In this document: positions 35,589-44,193 of the stretch, in pieces
Position numbering within the stretch: position 1 is the stretch's first letter
Layout of the letters: each line of letters starts with the position of its first letter
Source: Bradyrhizobium glycinis
GTDB taxonomy: Bacteria; Pseudomonadota; Alphaproteobacteria; Rhizobiales; Xanthobacteraceae
DNA length: 64,000 nucleotides
Direction of reading: 5' to 3'
NCBI RefSeq assembly: GCF_016031655.1
Contig: NZ_JACCHQ010000023.1
Coordinates: 62,001-126,000, forward strand
Program-made: the position numbers and the translations under genes
The notes under the pieces: model-generated
What the model was told of the DNA's origin: nothing
Database searches by the model: none
What the model saw: the letters and a program-made list of their open reading frames with translations, nothing else

Positions 35589-35603
35589 TTAATCGATCCT
35601 TAA
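35589..35603. promoter_or_regulatory. Candidate CtrA-binding site (TTAA-N7-TTAA) before amiC
   Basis: TTAA at 35589-35592 and 35600-35603 are separated by exactly seven bases. On the minus strand it reads TTAA-N7-TTAACC, matching the CtrA consensus of Alphaproteobacteria. It lies 48-63 bp upstream of the amiC start. CtrA commonly times division and cell-wall genes. The match is clear; binding is inferred. Confidence 0.55.
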
Positions 35604-36245
35604 TGACGGAAATGCGAAACTCGCCGACTGTGACCGCCGTGCGACGCTCCCTTGCACGGATGGCTCATTCCTCGTATGTACGGAATGCTGACGGCCGATA
35701 TTTCCGGTTGTGTCGCATTCAGCCTCCCGGTGCAGCGCCGGAACTCTCAACGTTTGAGAATTCCAGCGTTTTCCGCTTCCCTCTACGACCAGCGCGGTGC
35801 GCGGCAGCGAGGTGGAGCGGGTCAAGCCCCGGCGGCGGACGGTCTCGGGTTACCACTCATGTTACCGGGACGGTTCTGACAGCGGCGTAACCCATTACCC
35901 GGCCCCTTGGTCCCAAGGGGGCGGTTCGTGATCCCCAAGGCGAGCGCGCTCGCGCCGTGCCTGGCCAGCAGCAACTGATTGAAGGGCGGCCTCGCCGCCC
36001 AGTGTTTCATACGGGCCGACGCTTGATGCGCCAGACTGTGCCGACGAAATCTGAAGGAGCATTCGCGACGCTGCGGAGTGACAATCCCGCGCGTCGCAAT
36101 GGTCCTGAAGCTTCCGGTTCGGCAAGGCGCGAGAGACGGCGCTTCGGCCTTCCCCTCACCCCCGAATCAGGTGGACCGTCGCGTCACCCGGCGGCGCGGT
36201 ACGCGCCCACGGCTTATCGCGTCCGCCGCCGCCAAGAGTTAAGAC
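35604..36245. other. Long region upstream of rne with dyad and hairpins
   Basis: No gene seen. Contains a near-perfect 25-bp dyad at 35740-35764 (GGAAcTCTCAA ... TTGAGAaTTCC), repeated GTTACC/GTAACC motifs at about 35848-35892, and a 7-bp stem CCCCTTG-gtcc-CAAGGGG at 35903-35920. RNase E mRNAs usually have long structured 5' leaders through which the enzyme limits its own level, so part of this is probably the rne leader. Confidence 0.5.
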
Positions 36246-39200
36246 ATGCCCAACAAGATGTTGATCGATGCCACCCACCCGGAAGAGACCCGGGTCGTCG
36301 TGGTCCGCGGCAATCGCGTCGAAGAGTTTGATTTCGAGACTGCGCAACGCAAGCAACTGCGCGGGAATATCTACCTCGCCAAGGTCACAAGGGTCGAACC
36401 CTCGCTCCAGGCCGCCTTCGTCGAATATGGCGGCAATCGCCACGGCTTTCTCGCCTTCAGCGAAATCCATCCCGACTACTACCAGATCCCGGTCGCCGAC
36501 CGGCAGGCGCTGATCGAGGCCGAGGAACAGGCCCATCGCGAGGCCGAGGAGGAGACCGAGAACCGCTCGCACGGCCGTCGCCGCTCGCGGCACCGCAACG
36601 CCCGCCGCCGCGGTCATGGCGAGCGCGTGCGCAGCGACATCGTCGAAGGTCTCGAAGCCGGCGCCGATCCCGCCGCCCAGCCGGTCGAAGGCGCCGCGCT
36701 GCCGGAGCACGCCGAGGGCGAGCATCTGCACGCCGATACGGAGCGTCACGGCGAGCACGAGGGCCACGATCATGATCATGGCGACCATGATCATGACGAA
36801 CATCGTCATGCCAACGATGACGAGCACCATCACGCTCACGATGACGCCCACGGCCGCGAGGACGAGCGCGATCATCACGATCGTGATTACACCGACGAGA
36901 CGCCCGCGCCTGTCGCGGCGGTCGGCGCCGAGCCCGCGGTCGAGACCGATGCCGAGCCGCAGCCGGCTCCAAGCTTCGAGACTCCCGCTCCCGAAGCTTA
37001 TGCCGCGGAAGCGCAGGCGGAGCCTCTGGCAGAAGCCGTGGCATCGGCCGCCGAGCCGGCCGATGCCGTCTACGCCGCCGGCGAAAGCACCGAAGCCCCG
37101 CAAGCGGACGCCGTGGAAGCAGCCGACGAGGACGACGAGGACGAGGACGGCGAGGATGCCGAAGAGGAAGTCGTCGAATCGGTCGGCGGCGACGACGTGC
37201 TGGAGGAAGTGCCGGAGCGTACCTTCCGTCCGCGCCGCCAGTACAAGATCCAGGAAGTCATCAAGCGCCGCCAGGTGATGCTGGTTCAGGTCGTCAAGGA
37301 AGAGCGCGGCAACAAGGGCGCGGCGCTGACGACCTACCTCTCGCTCGCCGGCCGCTACGCCGTCCTGATGCCGAACACCGCACGCGGCGGCGGTATCAGC
37401 CGCAAGATCACCAGCGCGCAGGACCGCTCGCGCCTGAAGGAAGTGGTGCAGGACCTCGACGTGCCCGAGGGCATGGGAATCATCCTGCGCACCGCGGGCG
37501 CCTCCCGCACCAAGCCCGAGATCAAGCGCGACTTCGAATACCTGATCCGGATGTGGGAGACGGTGCGCGACCTCACGCTGAAATCGCAGGCCCCGACCCT
37601 CGTCTACGAGGAGGGCTCGCTGATCAAGCGCTCGCTGCGCGACCTCTACAACAAGGAGATCGACGAGATTCTGGTCGCCGGCGAAGCCGGCTACCGCGAG
37701 GCCCGCGACTTCATGAAGATGCTGATGCCCGCCAATGTCGGCGTGGTGAAGCAATATCGCGACGGCCAACCGCTGTTCTCGCGCATGGGCGTCGAGAGCC
37801 AGCTCGATGCGATGTTCTCGCCGACCGTCCAGCTGCGCTCCGGCGGCTACATCGTCATCAACCAGACCGAGGCGCTGGTCTCGATCGACGTCAACTCGGG
37901 ACGATCGACGCGCGAGCACCACATCGAGGACACCGCGCTCAAGACCAACATGGAAGCGGCCGAAGAGGTCGCCCGCCAGCTCCGCTTACGCGACCTCGCC
38001 GGCCTGATCGTCATCGATTTCATCGACATGGACGAGAAGCGCAACAACCGAGCGGTGGAGCGCAAGCTGTCCGACTGCCTCAGGCAGGATCGCGCGCGCA
38101 TCCAGGTCGGCCGCATCTCGCATTTCGGCCTGCTCGAGATGTCGCGCCAGCGCATTCGCGCCAGCGTGCTGGAGTCTTCGACCGATCCGTGCCCGCATTG
38201 CGGCGGCACCGGCCACGTCCGCTCGGTGTCCTCGGTGGCGCTGCAGCTCCTGCGCGGCCTCGAAGAGATCCTGATGAAGGGTGCGACCCACAATCTCGTG
38301 GTCCGCACCCGCACCGACGTTGCTCTCTATGTGCTGAACCACAAGCGCGGCCATCTGCGCGATCTCGAGAACGGCTTCAAGGTCACGCTGTCGGTGATCG
38401 CCGATCCCGGCGTCAGCGGCCCGCAGGCCTATGTGATCGACCGCGGCGAGCAGGTGCATACGCTCGAAGCCGCCAAGGCGCTGCTCGCTGCGCAAGCCGC
38501 TGCGAGCCCGCCGCCACTGGCCGAAGAGGCCTATGACGACGAGGACGGCTTCGACCTGGAGACTGAATCCGAGGTCGAAACCGACGAGACCGAAGGCCTT
38601 GCCGACGAGCAGGCTGGCGGCGAGGCAGCCTCGGAGCAGGATGGCCAGCGCCGCAAGCGCCGTCGCCGCCGGCGCGGCCGCGGCGGCCAGCGCGAAGGTG
38701 AGTTGCGCGAGGATACGGCGCCGGCCCTGCCTGAGCCCGCGATGATCGCCGGCGAAAGCGAGGACGAGACCGAGTCCGAACAGGACGGTGAGGAAGGCGA
38801 CGAACAGGCGGCCCGTGGCGAGCAGCAGGGCGGCGGTGAGCGCCGGCGCCGGCGTGGTCGCCGCGGCGGACGCCGCCGTCGCGGTGGCGGCGAGGAAGGT
38901 CTTGCCGGCTCCATCAGCGACGAGCTCGGCACCGGCCAGCCGCCGGAAGCTGCCGATGCAGTGGCCGATTTCGATGGCTTCGGCAGCCAGGCTTCGCCCT
39001 CGATCGCAGAGGCCGAGCCGACCGGCGAGCCGCAAGTTGCGCAGCCTGAGCCGCCCGCGGAGATACAGACCGAGGCGCCGGCCCAGTCGGAGCCCGCTGC
39101 CGCCGCGACGACCGCAACGCCGGACGAAGAGCCTGCCGGCGACAAGGCCGCGCGGCGCCGCTCCACCGTGCGCGAAAAGGTGAGCTTCCTGCTCAACAGC

Positions 39201-39353
39201 CAGCCAGAGCCCGCAACGCCTGCGGCGCAGGCCACCGAGCCGGTTGCTGCAGCCACGCCGGCGCCTGAGCCCGCGCCGGAGGCGGCAAGCGAAACCCCGG
39301 CCGCCCCGCGTCGGGCCGGCTGGTGGTCACGCCGTTTCGGCGGCGGCGAGTAA
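36246..39353 (+). CDS. rne: Ribonuclease E with His/Asp-rich S1 insertion
   Basis: 1035-aa endoribonuclease, core of the RNA degradosome. The S1 domain (start KMLIDATHPEETRVVVVRG, e.g. ETRVVVVRG) is split after about residue 85 by an insertion of about 240 residues that includes a basic patch (RRRSRHRNARRRGHGERVR), a His/Asp-rich metal-binding-like stretch (about residues 154-218, HDHDHGDHDHDEH) and an acidic tail, before S1 resumes at YKIQEVIKRR. Catalytic metal-binding Asp548 (SIDVNSG) and Asp591 (VIDFIDM), and the zinc-link CPHC (Cys649, Cys652) are present. The C-terminal 280 residues are disordered with Arg-rich patches (RRKRRRRRRGRGG, RRRRGRRGGRRRRGGG) for RNA and partner binding. A terminator follows. 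Confidence 0.96.
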   Translation: MPNKMLIDATHPEETRVVVVRGNRVEEFDFETAQRKQLRGNIYLAKVTRVEPSLQAAFVEYGGNRHGFLAFSEIHPDYYQIPVADRQALIEAEEQAHREAEEETENRSHGRRRSRHRNARRRGHGERVRSDIVEGLEAGADPAAQPVEGAALPEHAEGEHLHADTERHGEHEGHDHDHGDHDHDEHRHANDDEHHHAHDDAHGREDERDHHDRDYTDETPAPVAAVGAEPAVETDAEPQPAPSFETPAPEAYAAEAQAEPLAEAVASAAEPADAVYAAGESTEAPQADAVEAADEDDEDEDGEDAEEEVVESVGGDDVLEEVPERTFRPRRQYKIQEVIKRRQVMLVQVVKEERGNKGAALTTYLSLAGRYAVLMPNTARGGGISRKITSAQDRSRLKEVVQDLDVPEGMGIILRTAGASRTKPEIKRDFEYLIRMWETVRDLTLKSQAPTLVYEEGSLIKRSLRDLYNKEIDEILVAGEAGYREARDFMKMLMPANVGVVKQYRDGQPLFSRMGVESQLDAMFSPTVQLRSGGYIVINQTEALVSIDVNSGRSTREHHIEDTALKTNMEAAEEVARQLRLRDLAGLIVIDFIDMDEKRNNRAVERKLSDCLRQDRARIQVGRISHFGLLEMSRQRIRASVLESSTDPCPHCGGTGHVRSVSSVALQLLRGLEEILMKGATHNLVVRTRTDVALYVLNHKRGHLRDLENGFKVTLSVIADPGVSGPQAYVIDRGEQVHTLEAAKALLAAQAAASPPPLAEEAYDDEDGFDLETESEVETDETEGLADEQAGGEAASEQDGQRRKRRRRRRGRGGQREGELREDTAPALPEPAMIAGESEDETESEQDGEEGDEQAARGEQQGGGERRRRRGRRGGRRRRGGGEEGLAGSISDELGTGQPPEAADAVADFDGFGSQASPSIAEAEPTGEPQVAQPEPPAEIQTEAPAQSEPAAAATTATPDEEPAGDKAARRRSTVREKVSFLLNSQPEPATPAAQATEPVAAATPAPEPAPEAASETPAAPRRAGWWSRRFGGGE

Positions 39354-39370
39354 AGGGACAAATGGAATTG

Positions 39371-39398
39371 AAACCGCCCGGCCCAACCGGGCGGTTTT
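39371..39398 (+). terminator. Rho-independent terminator of rne
   Basis: Perfect 11-bp stem AAACCGCCCGG / CCGGGCGGTTT with a CCCAA loop, followed by TGATTTGAT. Begins 18 bp after the rne stop. Confidence 0.9.
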
Positions 39399-39419
39399 GA
39401 TTTGATGAGGTCAGTTGCG

Positions 39420-40652
39420 ATGCAAAGCGCGATCATTCTCGGCGGCGGCATGGTGGGCGTGGGCGCGGCGCTGCATCTGCAGCGGCGCGGCTGGTCGGTG
39501 ACGCTGATCGATCGCAGGGAGCCGGGCCGCGAGACCAGCTACGGCAATGCCGGGATGATCCAGGCCGAAGCGGTACGCCCCTATCCGATGCCGCGCGACC
39601 TCGCTTCACTCTTGAAGATCGCGACCGGCCGTACCAACGACGTGCGCTACAGCCTCTCCTCGCTGCATCTCCACATCGAGCCCCTGCTCCGCTATTGGTG
39701 GCATTCGGCGCCGAAGCGGCATCGCGAGGCGATCGAGGCGTGGGCACGGCTGATCGCCTACGCAACGGCCGAGCACGACACCCTGATCCGCGAGGCGCAT
39801 GCCGACAATCTCATCCGCCGCGCCGGCTACCGAGCGCTGTTTCGCGATGCCGCTTCATTGGATCTCGCGGTCAAGGCTGCCGAGGAAGACCAGCGCGAAT
39901 TCGGCGTGAACTACCGCGTGCTGTCGGGCAGCGAGCTTGCCAGAGCCGAGCCGATCCTGCGCGACGATCTCCCCGGCGCAATCCATTGGCTCGACACCTG
40001 GACCGTGTCCGACCCCGGCGCGCTGGTCACGGCCTATGCCGAGCTGTTCGCGCGGCTCGGCGGCAGGATCGTGCTCGGCGATGCGCAGTCGCTGCGACAG
40101 ACCGCGACCGGCTGGTCGGTCGATACCGACCAGGGCCGCATCGACGCTGCACACGCCGTCGTGACGCTCGGGCCGTGGTCGCCCGATTTGTTGTACAAAT
40201 TCGGCTATCGCATCCCGCTGGTGCGCAAGCGCGGCTACCACATGCATTACAGCGGCGGCGCTTCGCTCGACCTGCCGCTGGTCGACAAGGCCCGTGGCTA
40301 CGCCATGGGACCGATGGCCAAGGGCATCCGCATCACCACGGGTGCCGAATTGACCGGCGCGGACGCGCTCGCAACACCAGTGCAGCTCGCCAGCGCCGAG
40401 GCCTCCGCGCGCGAGCTGATCGACCTCGGCAAGCGGGTCGAGCCGGATCCGTGGTTCGGCACGCGGCCCTGCACGCCCGACATGCTGCCGGTGCTCGGCC
40501 CCGCTCCGCGCCACCCCGGCCTCTGGATGAATTTCGGCCATGGCCATCAGGGCTTCACGTTGGGCCCTGCGACCGGACGCCTGCTCGCGGAGATGATGAG
40601 CGGCGAAACGCCGGCGGTCGATCCCACGCCGTACCGGCCCGAGCGGTTCTAG
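39420..40652 (+). CDS. FAD-dependent oxidoreductase, DadA-like
   Basis: 410-aa flavoprotein of the DAO family, closest in layout to D-amino-acid dehydrogenases. FAD-binding motif GGGMVGVGAALHLQRRG at residues 6-22, followed by TLIDRREPGRETSYGNAG, and a C-terminal GHGHQGFTLGPATGRLLAEM motif (e.g. GHGHQGFTLGPATGR) that completes the FAD site. Likely oxidises an amino acid or a related amine and passes electrons to the membrane chain; the substrate is not certain. Start ATG 39420 with GAGG at 39407. Terminators flank it on both sides, so it is monocistronic. Confidence 0.88.
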   Translation: MQSAIILGGGMVGVGAALHLQRRGWSVTLIDRREPGRETSYGNAGMIQAEAVRPYPMPRDLASLLKIATGRTNDVRYSLSSLHLHIEPLLRYWWHSAPKRHREAIEAWARLIAYATAEHDTLIREAHADNLIRRAGYRALFRDAASLDLAVKAAEEDQREFGVNYRVLSGSELARAEPILRDDLPGAIHWLDTWTVSDPGALVTAYAELFARLGGRIVLGDAQSLRQTATGWSVDTDQGRIDAAHAVVTLGPWSPDLLYKFGYRIPLVRKRGYHMHYSGGASLDLPLVDKARGYAMGPMAKGIRITTGAELTGADALATPVQLASAEASARELIDLGKRVEPDPWFGTRPCTPDMLPVLGPAPRHPGLWMNFGHGHQGFTLGPATGRLLAEMMSGETPAVDPTPYRPERF

Positions 40653-40662
40653 CCCAAAGAAA

Positions 40663-40690
40663 AGGGCTGATCGAGATCTCGACCAGCCCT
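40663..40690. terminator. Bidirectional terminator-like hairpin
   Basis: 28-bp palindrome AGGGCTGATCGAG / CTCGACCAGCCCT with one mismatch, between the convergent FAD-oxidoreductase and dctA genes. Flanked by short A and T runs (AAAGAAA before), so it can serve both directions. Confidence 0.75.
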
Positions 40691-40734
40691 GTTGCTTCAA
40701 GGCCTGCAGCGCAGCTCGCGCTGCCGGAGCCGGA

Positions 40735-42069
40735 TCAGTCGGTCGTGATCGCCGTCTCCATGTCGGTCGGATCGATCTCCTTGGCGAGGTTGGCATTGAG
40801 CTTGTCGCGGTCGAGCTCGCCTTCCCACCAGGCGACGATCACGCAGGCGACGCCGTTGCCGCACAGATTGGTCAGCGCGCGGCACTCGCTCATGAACTTG
40901 TCGATGCCGAGCACGATCGCCATGCCCGGCACGAGGCGCGGATCGACCACCGCGAGCGTCGCCGCCAGCGTGATGAAGCCCGCGCCGGTGATGCCGGAGG
41001 CGCCCTTCGAGGTCAGCATCGCCACCACTAGGATGGTTATCTGCTGGCCGAAGGAGAGTTCGACGCCGAGCGCCTGCGCGATGAACAGCGTCGCCAGCGT
41101 CATGTAGATGTTGGTGCCGTCGAGGTTGAACGAGTAGCCCGTGGGCACGACGAGGCCGACCACCGACTTCGAGCAGCCGAGCCGCTCCAGCTTCTCCATC
41201 AAGGACGGCAGCGCGCTTTCCGAGGACGAGGTGCCGAGAACGATCAAGAGCTCGTCCTTGATGTAGGCGAGGAACTTGAAGATCGAGAACCCGGCCATGC
41301 GCGCGATGAGGCCGAGCACGACGAACACGAACAGCGCAGCCGTGACGTAGAACGTCGCGATCAAGCCGAGCAGATTGAGGATCGCGCCGGTGCCGAACTT
41401 GCCGATCGTATAGGCCATCGCGCCGAACGCGCCGATCGGCGCCGCACGCATCACGATCGAGATGACGCCGAACACCGCGTGCGCGGCATCATCGATGAAG
41501 CTGCGGATGGTGTGGCCGCGCTCACCGAGGCTCATCAAGGCAAAGCCGAACAGGATCGCGAACAGCAGCACCTGAAGGATCTCGCCTTGCGCGAAGGCGC
41601 CGACCACGGTGTCCGGAATGATGTGCAGTACGAAGTCGACGGACTTCTGGCCGGCGGCCTGCTTGGCGTAATTTGCAACGGCCGCCTCGTTTGCCGCCGC
41701 GTTGCCGAAACCGGAGCCCGGCTTGACGAGATTGCCGACGACGAGGCCGAGCACCAGCGCGAAGGTCGAGACCACCTCGAAATAGACCAGTGCCTTGACG
41801 CCGATGCGGCCGACCTTCTTGGCGTCCTGGATATGGGCGATGCCGGAGACTACGGTGCAGAAGATGATCGGGGCGATCACCATCTTGATCAGCTTGATGA
41901 AGCCGTCGCCGAGCGCCTTGATCCACTCGTTGGTGGCGACGGACGGCCACAGCCATCCGACGATGGCGCCGAGCACGATGGCGATCAGCACCTGGATGTA
42001 GAGGACTTTGTACCACGGCTTGGCGACGGGCGGCGCGACCGGCGCCCCCGCTATCGTTGTCGTCGTCAT
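40735..42069 (-). CDS. dctA: C4-dicarboxylate transporter DctA
   Basis: 444-aa sodium- or proton-coupled dicarboxylate symporter of the SDF family (succinate, fumarate, malate uptake, central to rhizobial symbiosis). Family motifs: serine-rich hairpin GTSSSESALPSLMEKLE, and NLDGTNIYMTLATLFIAQA in the transport core. Start ATG 42069 has a GGGGAG ribosome site. No dctBD genes or clear sigma-54 site were found nearby, unlike the Sinorhizobium locus, so this may be regulated differently or be a second copy. Confidence 0.93.
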   Translation of the reverse strand: MTTTTIAGAPVAPPVAKPWYKVLYIQVLIAIVLGAIVGWLWPSVATNEWIKALGDGFIKLIKMVIAPIIFCTVVSGIAHIQDAKKVGRIGVKALVYFEVVSTFALVLGLVVGNLVKPGSGFGNAAANEAAVANYAKQAAGQKSVDFVLHIIPDTVVGAFAQGEILQVLLFAILFGFALMSLGERGHTIRSFIDDAAHAVFGVISIVMRAAPIGAFGAMAYTIGKFGTGAILNLLGLIATFYVTAALFVFVVLGLIARMAGFSIFKFLAYIKDELLIVLGTSSSESALPSLMEKLERLGCSKSVVGLVVPTGYSFNLDGTNIYMTLATLFIAQALGVELSFGQQITILVVAMLTSKGASGITGAGFITLAATLAVVDPRLVPGMAIVLGIDKFMSECRALTNLCGNGVACVIVAWWEGELDRDKLNANLAKEIDPTDMETAITTD

Positions 42070-42099
42070 CGGCGTCACTCCCCTCACAACATTTGGCCA

Positions 42100-42128
42100 G
42101 CCAAGATCAACTTGGCCGGCCCTGTCAA
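42100..42128 (-). promoter_or_regulatory. Possible dctA promoter/operator
   Basis: On the minus strand TTGACA (42128-42123) is followed by an inverted repeat GCCAAG-ttgat-CTTGGC (42116-42100). The dyad would overlap the -10 region, so it could be an operator. No good -10 is seen, so this is weak. Confidence 0.3.
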
Positions 42129-42153
42129 TTGGAACTACGCGTGTTGGCGCGCT

Positions 42154-42768
42154 TTACCGGCGAGGCTCGACCAGCCGGCGCGCCGCCGGCATCAGGGTCG
42201 CGCCGAGCGCATTCTTGACCAGCGAGGCCGCGATGAACGGCACGATGCCGACCTGCCAGGCCTTGGCGGCGCCGAGGCCAAGGCCGAACGCCAGCCAGCC
42301 GAACCCGGTCGCGAGAATGACGATGTGGCCAACAGCCATCGCCGCAAACAATAGCACGACGCTGCGATCCCAGCCGCGCTCGGCGAGCCAGCCGGTCACG
42401 AACGCGGCCAGCACGAAGCCGAACAGATAGCCCGCGGTCGGGCCGACCAGCGGCGCGATCCCACCCACGGGGCCGGCGAACACCGGCAGCCCGATCGCGC
42501 CCTCGGCGAGGTAAGCGATCATGGTTGCGCTGCCAAGGCGCCAGCCATAGGCGGCACCGATCATCAGCACCACCAGCGTCTGCAGCGTCATCGGCACATA
42601 GGGCAGCGGCAGATTCACCTTGGCCGACAGCGCCATCAACGCGGTGCCGAGCGCAATCAGCACGACGGCACGGAGCGCCCCGACGGCTTCGCCCGGTCGC
42701 GTCGGCCACATCAATGCGGCGAGAGAAGAATGTGGCGTAGCGGCGGACGGGGCGGAACGGTCAGGCAC
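42154..42768 (-). CDS. bioY: Biotin transporter BioY
   Basis: 204-aa membrane substrate-binding (S) component for biotin uptake, energy-coupling-factor family; six membrane helices. Motifs: LPLPYVPMTLQTLVVLMIGA (e.g. VPMTLQTLVVLMIG), GLPVFAG and GPTAGYLFGF. BioY can work alone or with BioMN, which are not in the window. Start is GTG 42768 with GGAG upstream. It follows the aminotransferase by 33 bp on the same strand and may be cotranscribed. Biotin supply links to accB/accC further along. Confidence 0.92.
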   Translation of the reverse strand: MPDRSAPSAATPHSSLAALMWPTRPGEAVGALRAVVLIALGTALMALSAKVNLPLPYVPMTLQTLVVLMIGAAYGWRLGSATMIAYLAEGAIGLPVFAGPVGGIAPLVGPTAGYLFGFVLAAFVTGWLAERGWDRSVVLLFAAMAVGHIVILATGFGWLAFGLGLGAAKAWQVGIVPFIAASLVKNALGATLMPAARRLVEPRR

Positions 42769-42801
42769 GTCGAACTCCGGAAGGCTATCGAAAACTGGCC
42801 G

Positions 42802-43989
42802 CTATTTAAGCCAGTGAGCGATCCGGTCAACTGCCTCCCGCATCTCATCGAGCGAGCGTGCATAGGAAAAGCGGATGAATGAACGGCCATGGACAGGATC
42901 GAAGTCGAGGCCGGGCGTTGCCGCCACGCGCGCCTGCTCCAGCATCTGCTTGGCGAACTCGAAACTGTCCGAGGTGAAGTCCGAGACGTCGGCATAGAGA
43001 TAGAAGGCGCCGTCAGCCGGCAGGAATTTCGTCAGTCCGGCCTTGGGCAAACCATCGATCAGGACACGCCGGTTTTCCTGGTAGCCGTGCTTGATCGCCT
43101 CCATCTCGGCCGCGCCATCGAACGCGGCCTCCGCCGCGATCTGCGACAGCGAGGGCACCGAGATCGAAAGGTTCTGCTGCAGCCGCTCGATCGGCCGCAC
43201 CAGGATCTCGGGCACCACCATCCAGCCGACGCGCCAACCGGTCATGCAAAAATACTTCGAGAACGAATTGATCACGAGCGCGTGCTCGGACAAAGCGGCC
43301 GCCGTCACCGCCGGAAACGCGTAATCGAGCCCGTGATAGATCTCATCGGAGATGAAGCGGATGCCGGCGTCTTCCGCGGCCGTGATCAGGCCAGCGAGCG
43401 CTTCACGGGACATCATCGTGCCCGTCGGATTGGCGGGGCTGCCGACCAGAACACCTTTCAGCGGCGTCTTGCGATGGGCCGCGATCAGCGCCTCGCCGGT
43501 CAGCGCGTGACGCGTCTCGTTCGTGGTCTCGATCAGCACCGGCTCGCAGCCGAGCGCGGTCAGGATGTGTCGATACGGCGGATAGCCTGGCACCGTCACG
43601 GCGACGCGATCGCCGGGCTCGAACATCGACAGGAACGCCAGGATGAAGCCGCCGGACGAGCCCGTCGTCACCACGATCCGTTCGGGGCCGACATCGCAGC
43701 CATAGGTGTCGCGATAATGGCGCGCGATGCGCGCGCGCAAGGAGGGGATGCCGAGCGCCGAGGTGTAGTCGATTCGTCCGGCCTCGAGCGCCGCATGGGC
43801 GGCCGCGATCGCACTCTTGGGTGCGCCGGCCGCGGGCTGGCCAACCTCCATGTGGATCACATGACCGCCGGTGGCCTCGATTCGAGCCGCCGCGGCCATG
43901 ACGTCCATCACCATGAACGGGGGAACATCGCTGCGGCGGGAGGGCTCGAGCCACTGCCCCAACCGGTTCCTCAATGTCGCGTCGTGCAT
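42802..43989 (-). CDS. PLP-dependent class I/II aminotransferase
   Basis: 395-aa fold-type I aminotransferase. PLP lysine in NSFSKYFCMTGWRVGW (near residue 245), PLP-phosphate and ring contacts GSPANPTGTMMS and SDEIYHGLDY, N-terminal VGQPAAGAPK. Likely transaminates an amino acid such as aspartate, or an aromatic or branched one; specificity unknown. Divergent from the M48 protease gene. Upstream of bioY on the same strand, but the enzyme does not look like BioA or BioF. Confidence 0.92.
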   Translation of the reverse strand: MHDATLRNRLGQWLEPSRRSDVPPFMVMDVMAAAARIEATGGHVIHMEVGQPAAGAPKSAIAAAHAALEAGRIDYTSALGIPSLRARIARHYRDTYGCDVGPERIVVTTGSSGGFILAFLSMFEPGDRVAVTVPGYPPYRHILTALGCEPVLIETTNETRHALTGEALIAAHRKTPLKGVLVGSPANPTGTMMSREALAGLITAAEDAGIRFISDEIYHGLDYAFPAVTAAALSEHALVINSFSKYFCMTGWRVGWMVVPEILVRPIERLQQNLSISVPSLSQIAAEAAFDGAAEMEAIKHGYQENRRVLIDGLPKAGLTKFLPADGAFYLYADVSDFTSDSFEFAKQMLEQARVAATPGLDFDPVHGRSFIRFSYARSLDEMREAVDRIAHWLK

Positions 43990-44193
43990 CGATTTCTGCT
44001 ATTGGCTGGCGAACCGGTCCATCCGGCCCGAAAATGGGGCGCTTGCGCCCCAGACTGGCCGCATTATACGGCTCATAAGGGCACCGTTCACAAGGGCATA
44101 TCGCGTATCCGGTCCGCCGCCAATCGCCAAAACCAATCACGAAACTGCTTGACCAAGACCATTGACCGAGCCCCTTTTGACCAAGACCGCTTG

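Noticed and set aside
36765..36860. CATGATCATG-like repeats as a CRISPR or regulatory repeat array
   Set aside because: They are codons for His and Asp in the RNase E insert, without regular spacers.
36156..37922. 588-codon minus-strand frame opposite the start of rne
   Set aside because: It is the complement of the acidic/His-rich insert of RNase E; the hydrophobic-looking peptide arises from reverse reading of GC-rich codons, and rne is certain on the plus strand.
42070..42153. Sigma-54 promoter for dctA
   Set aside because: No TGGCAC-N5-TTGC-type sequence is present in the gap.
42889..44193. Upstream part of the long plus-strand frame ending in the M48 protease
   Set aside because: It is antisense to the aminotransferase gene and has no signal peptide; the protease begins at 44194.
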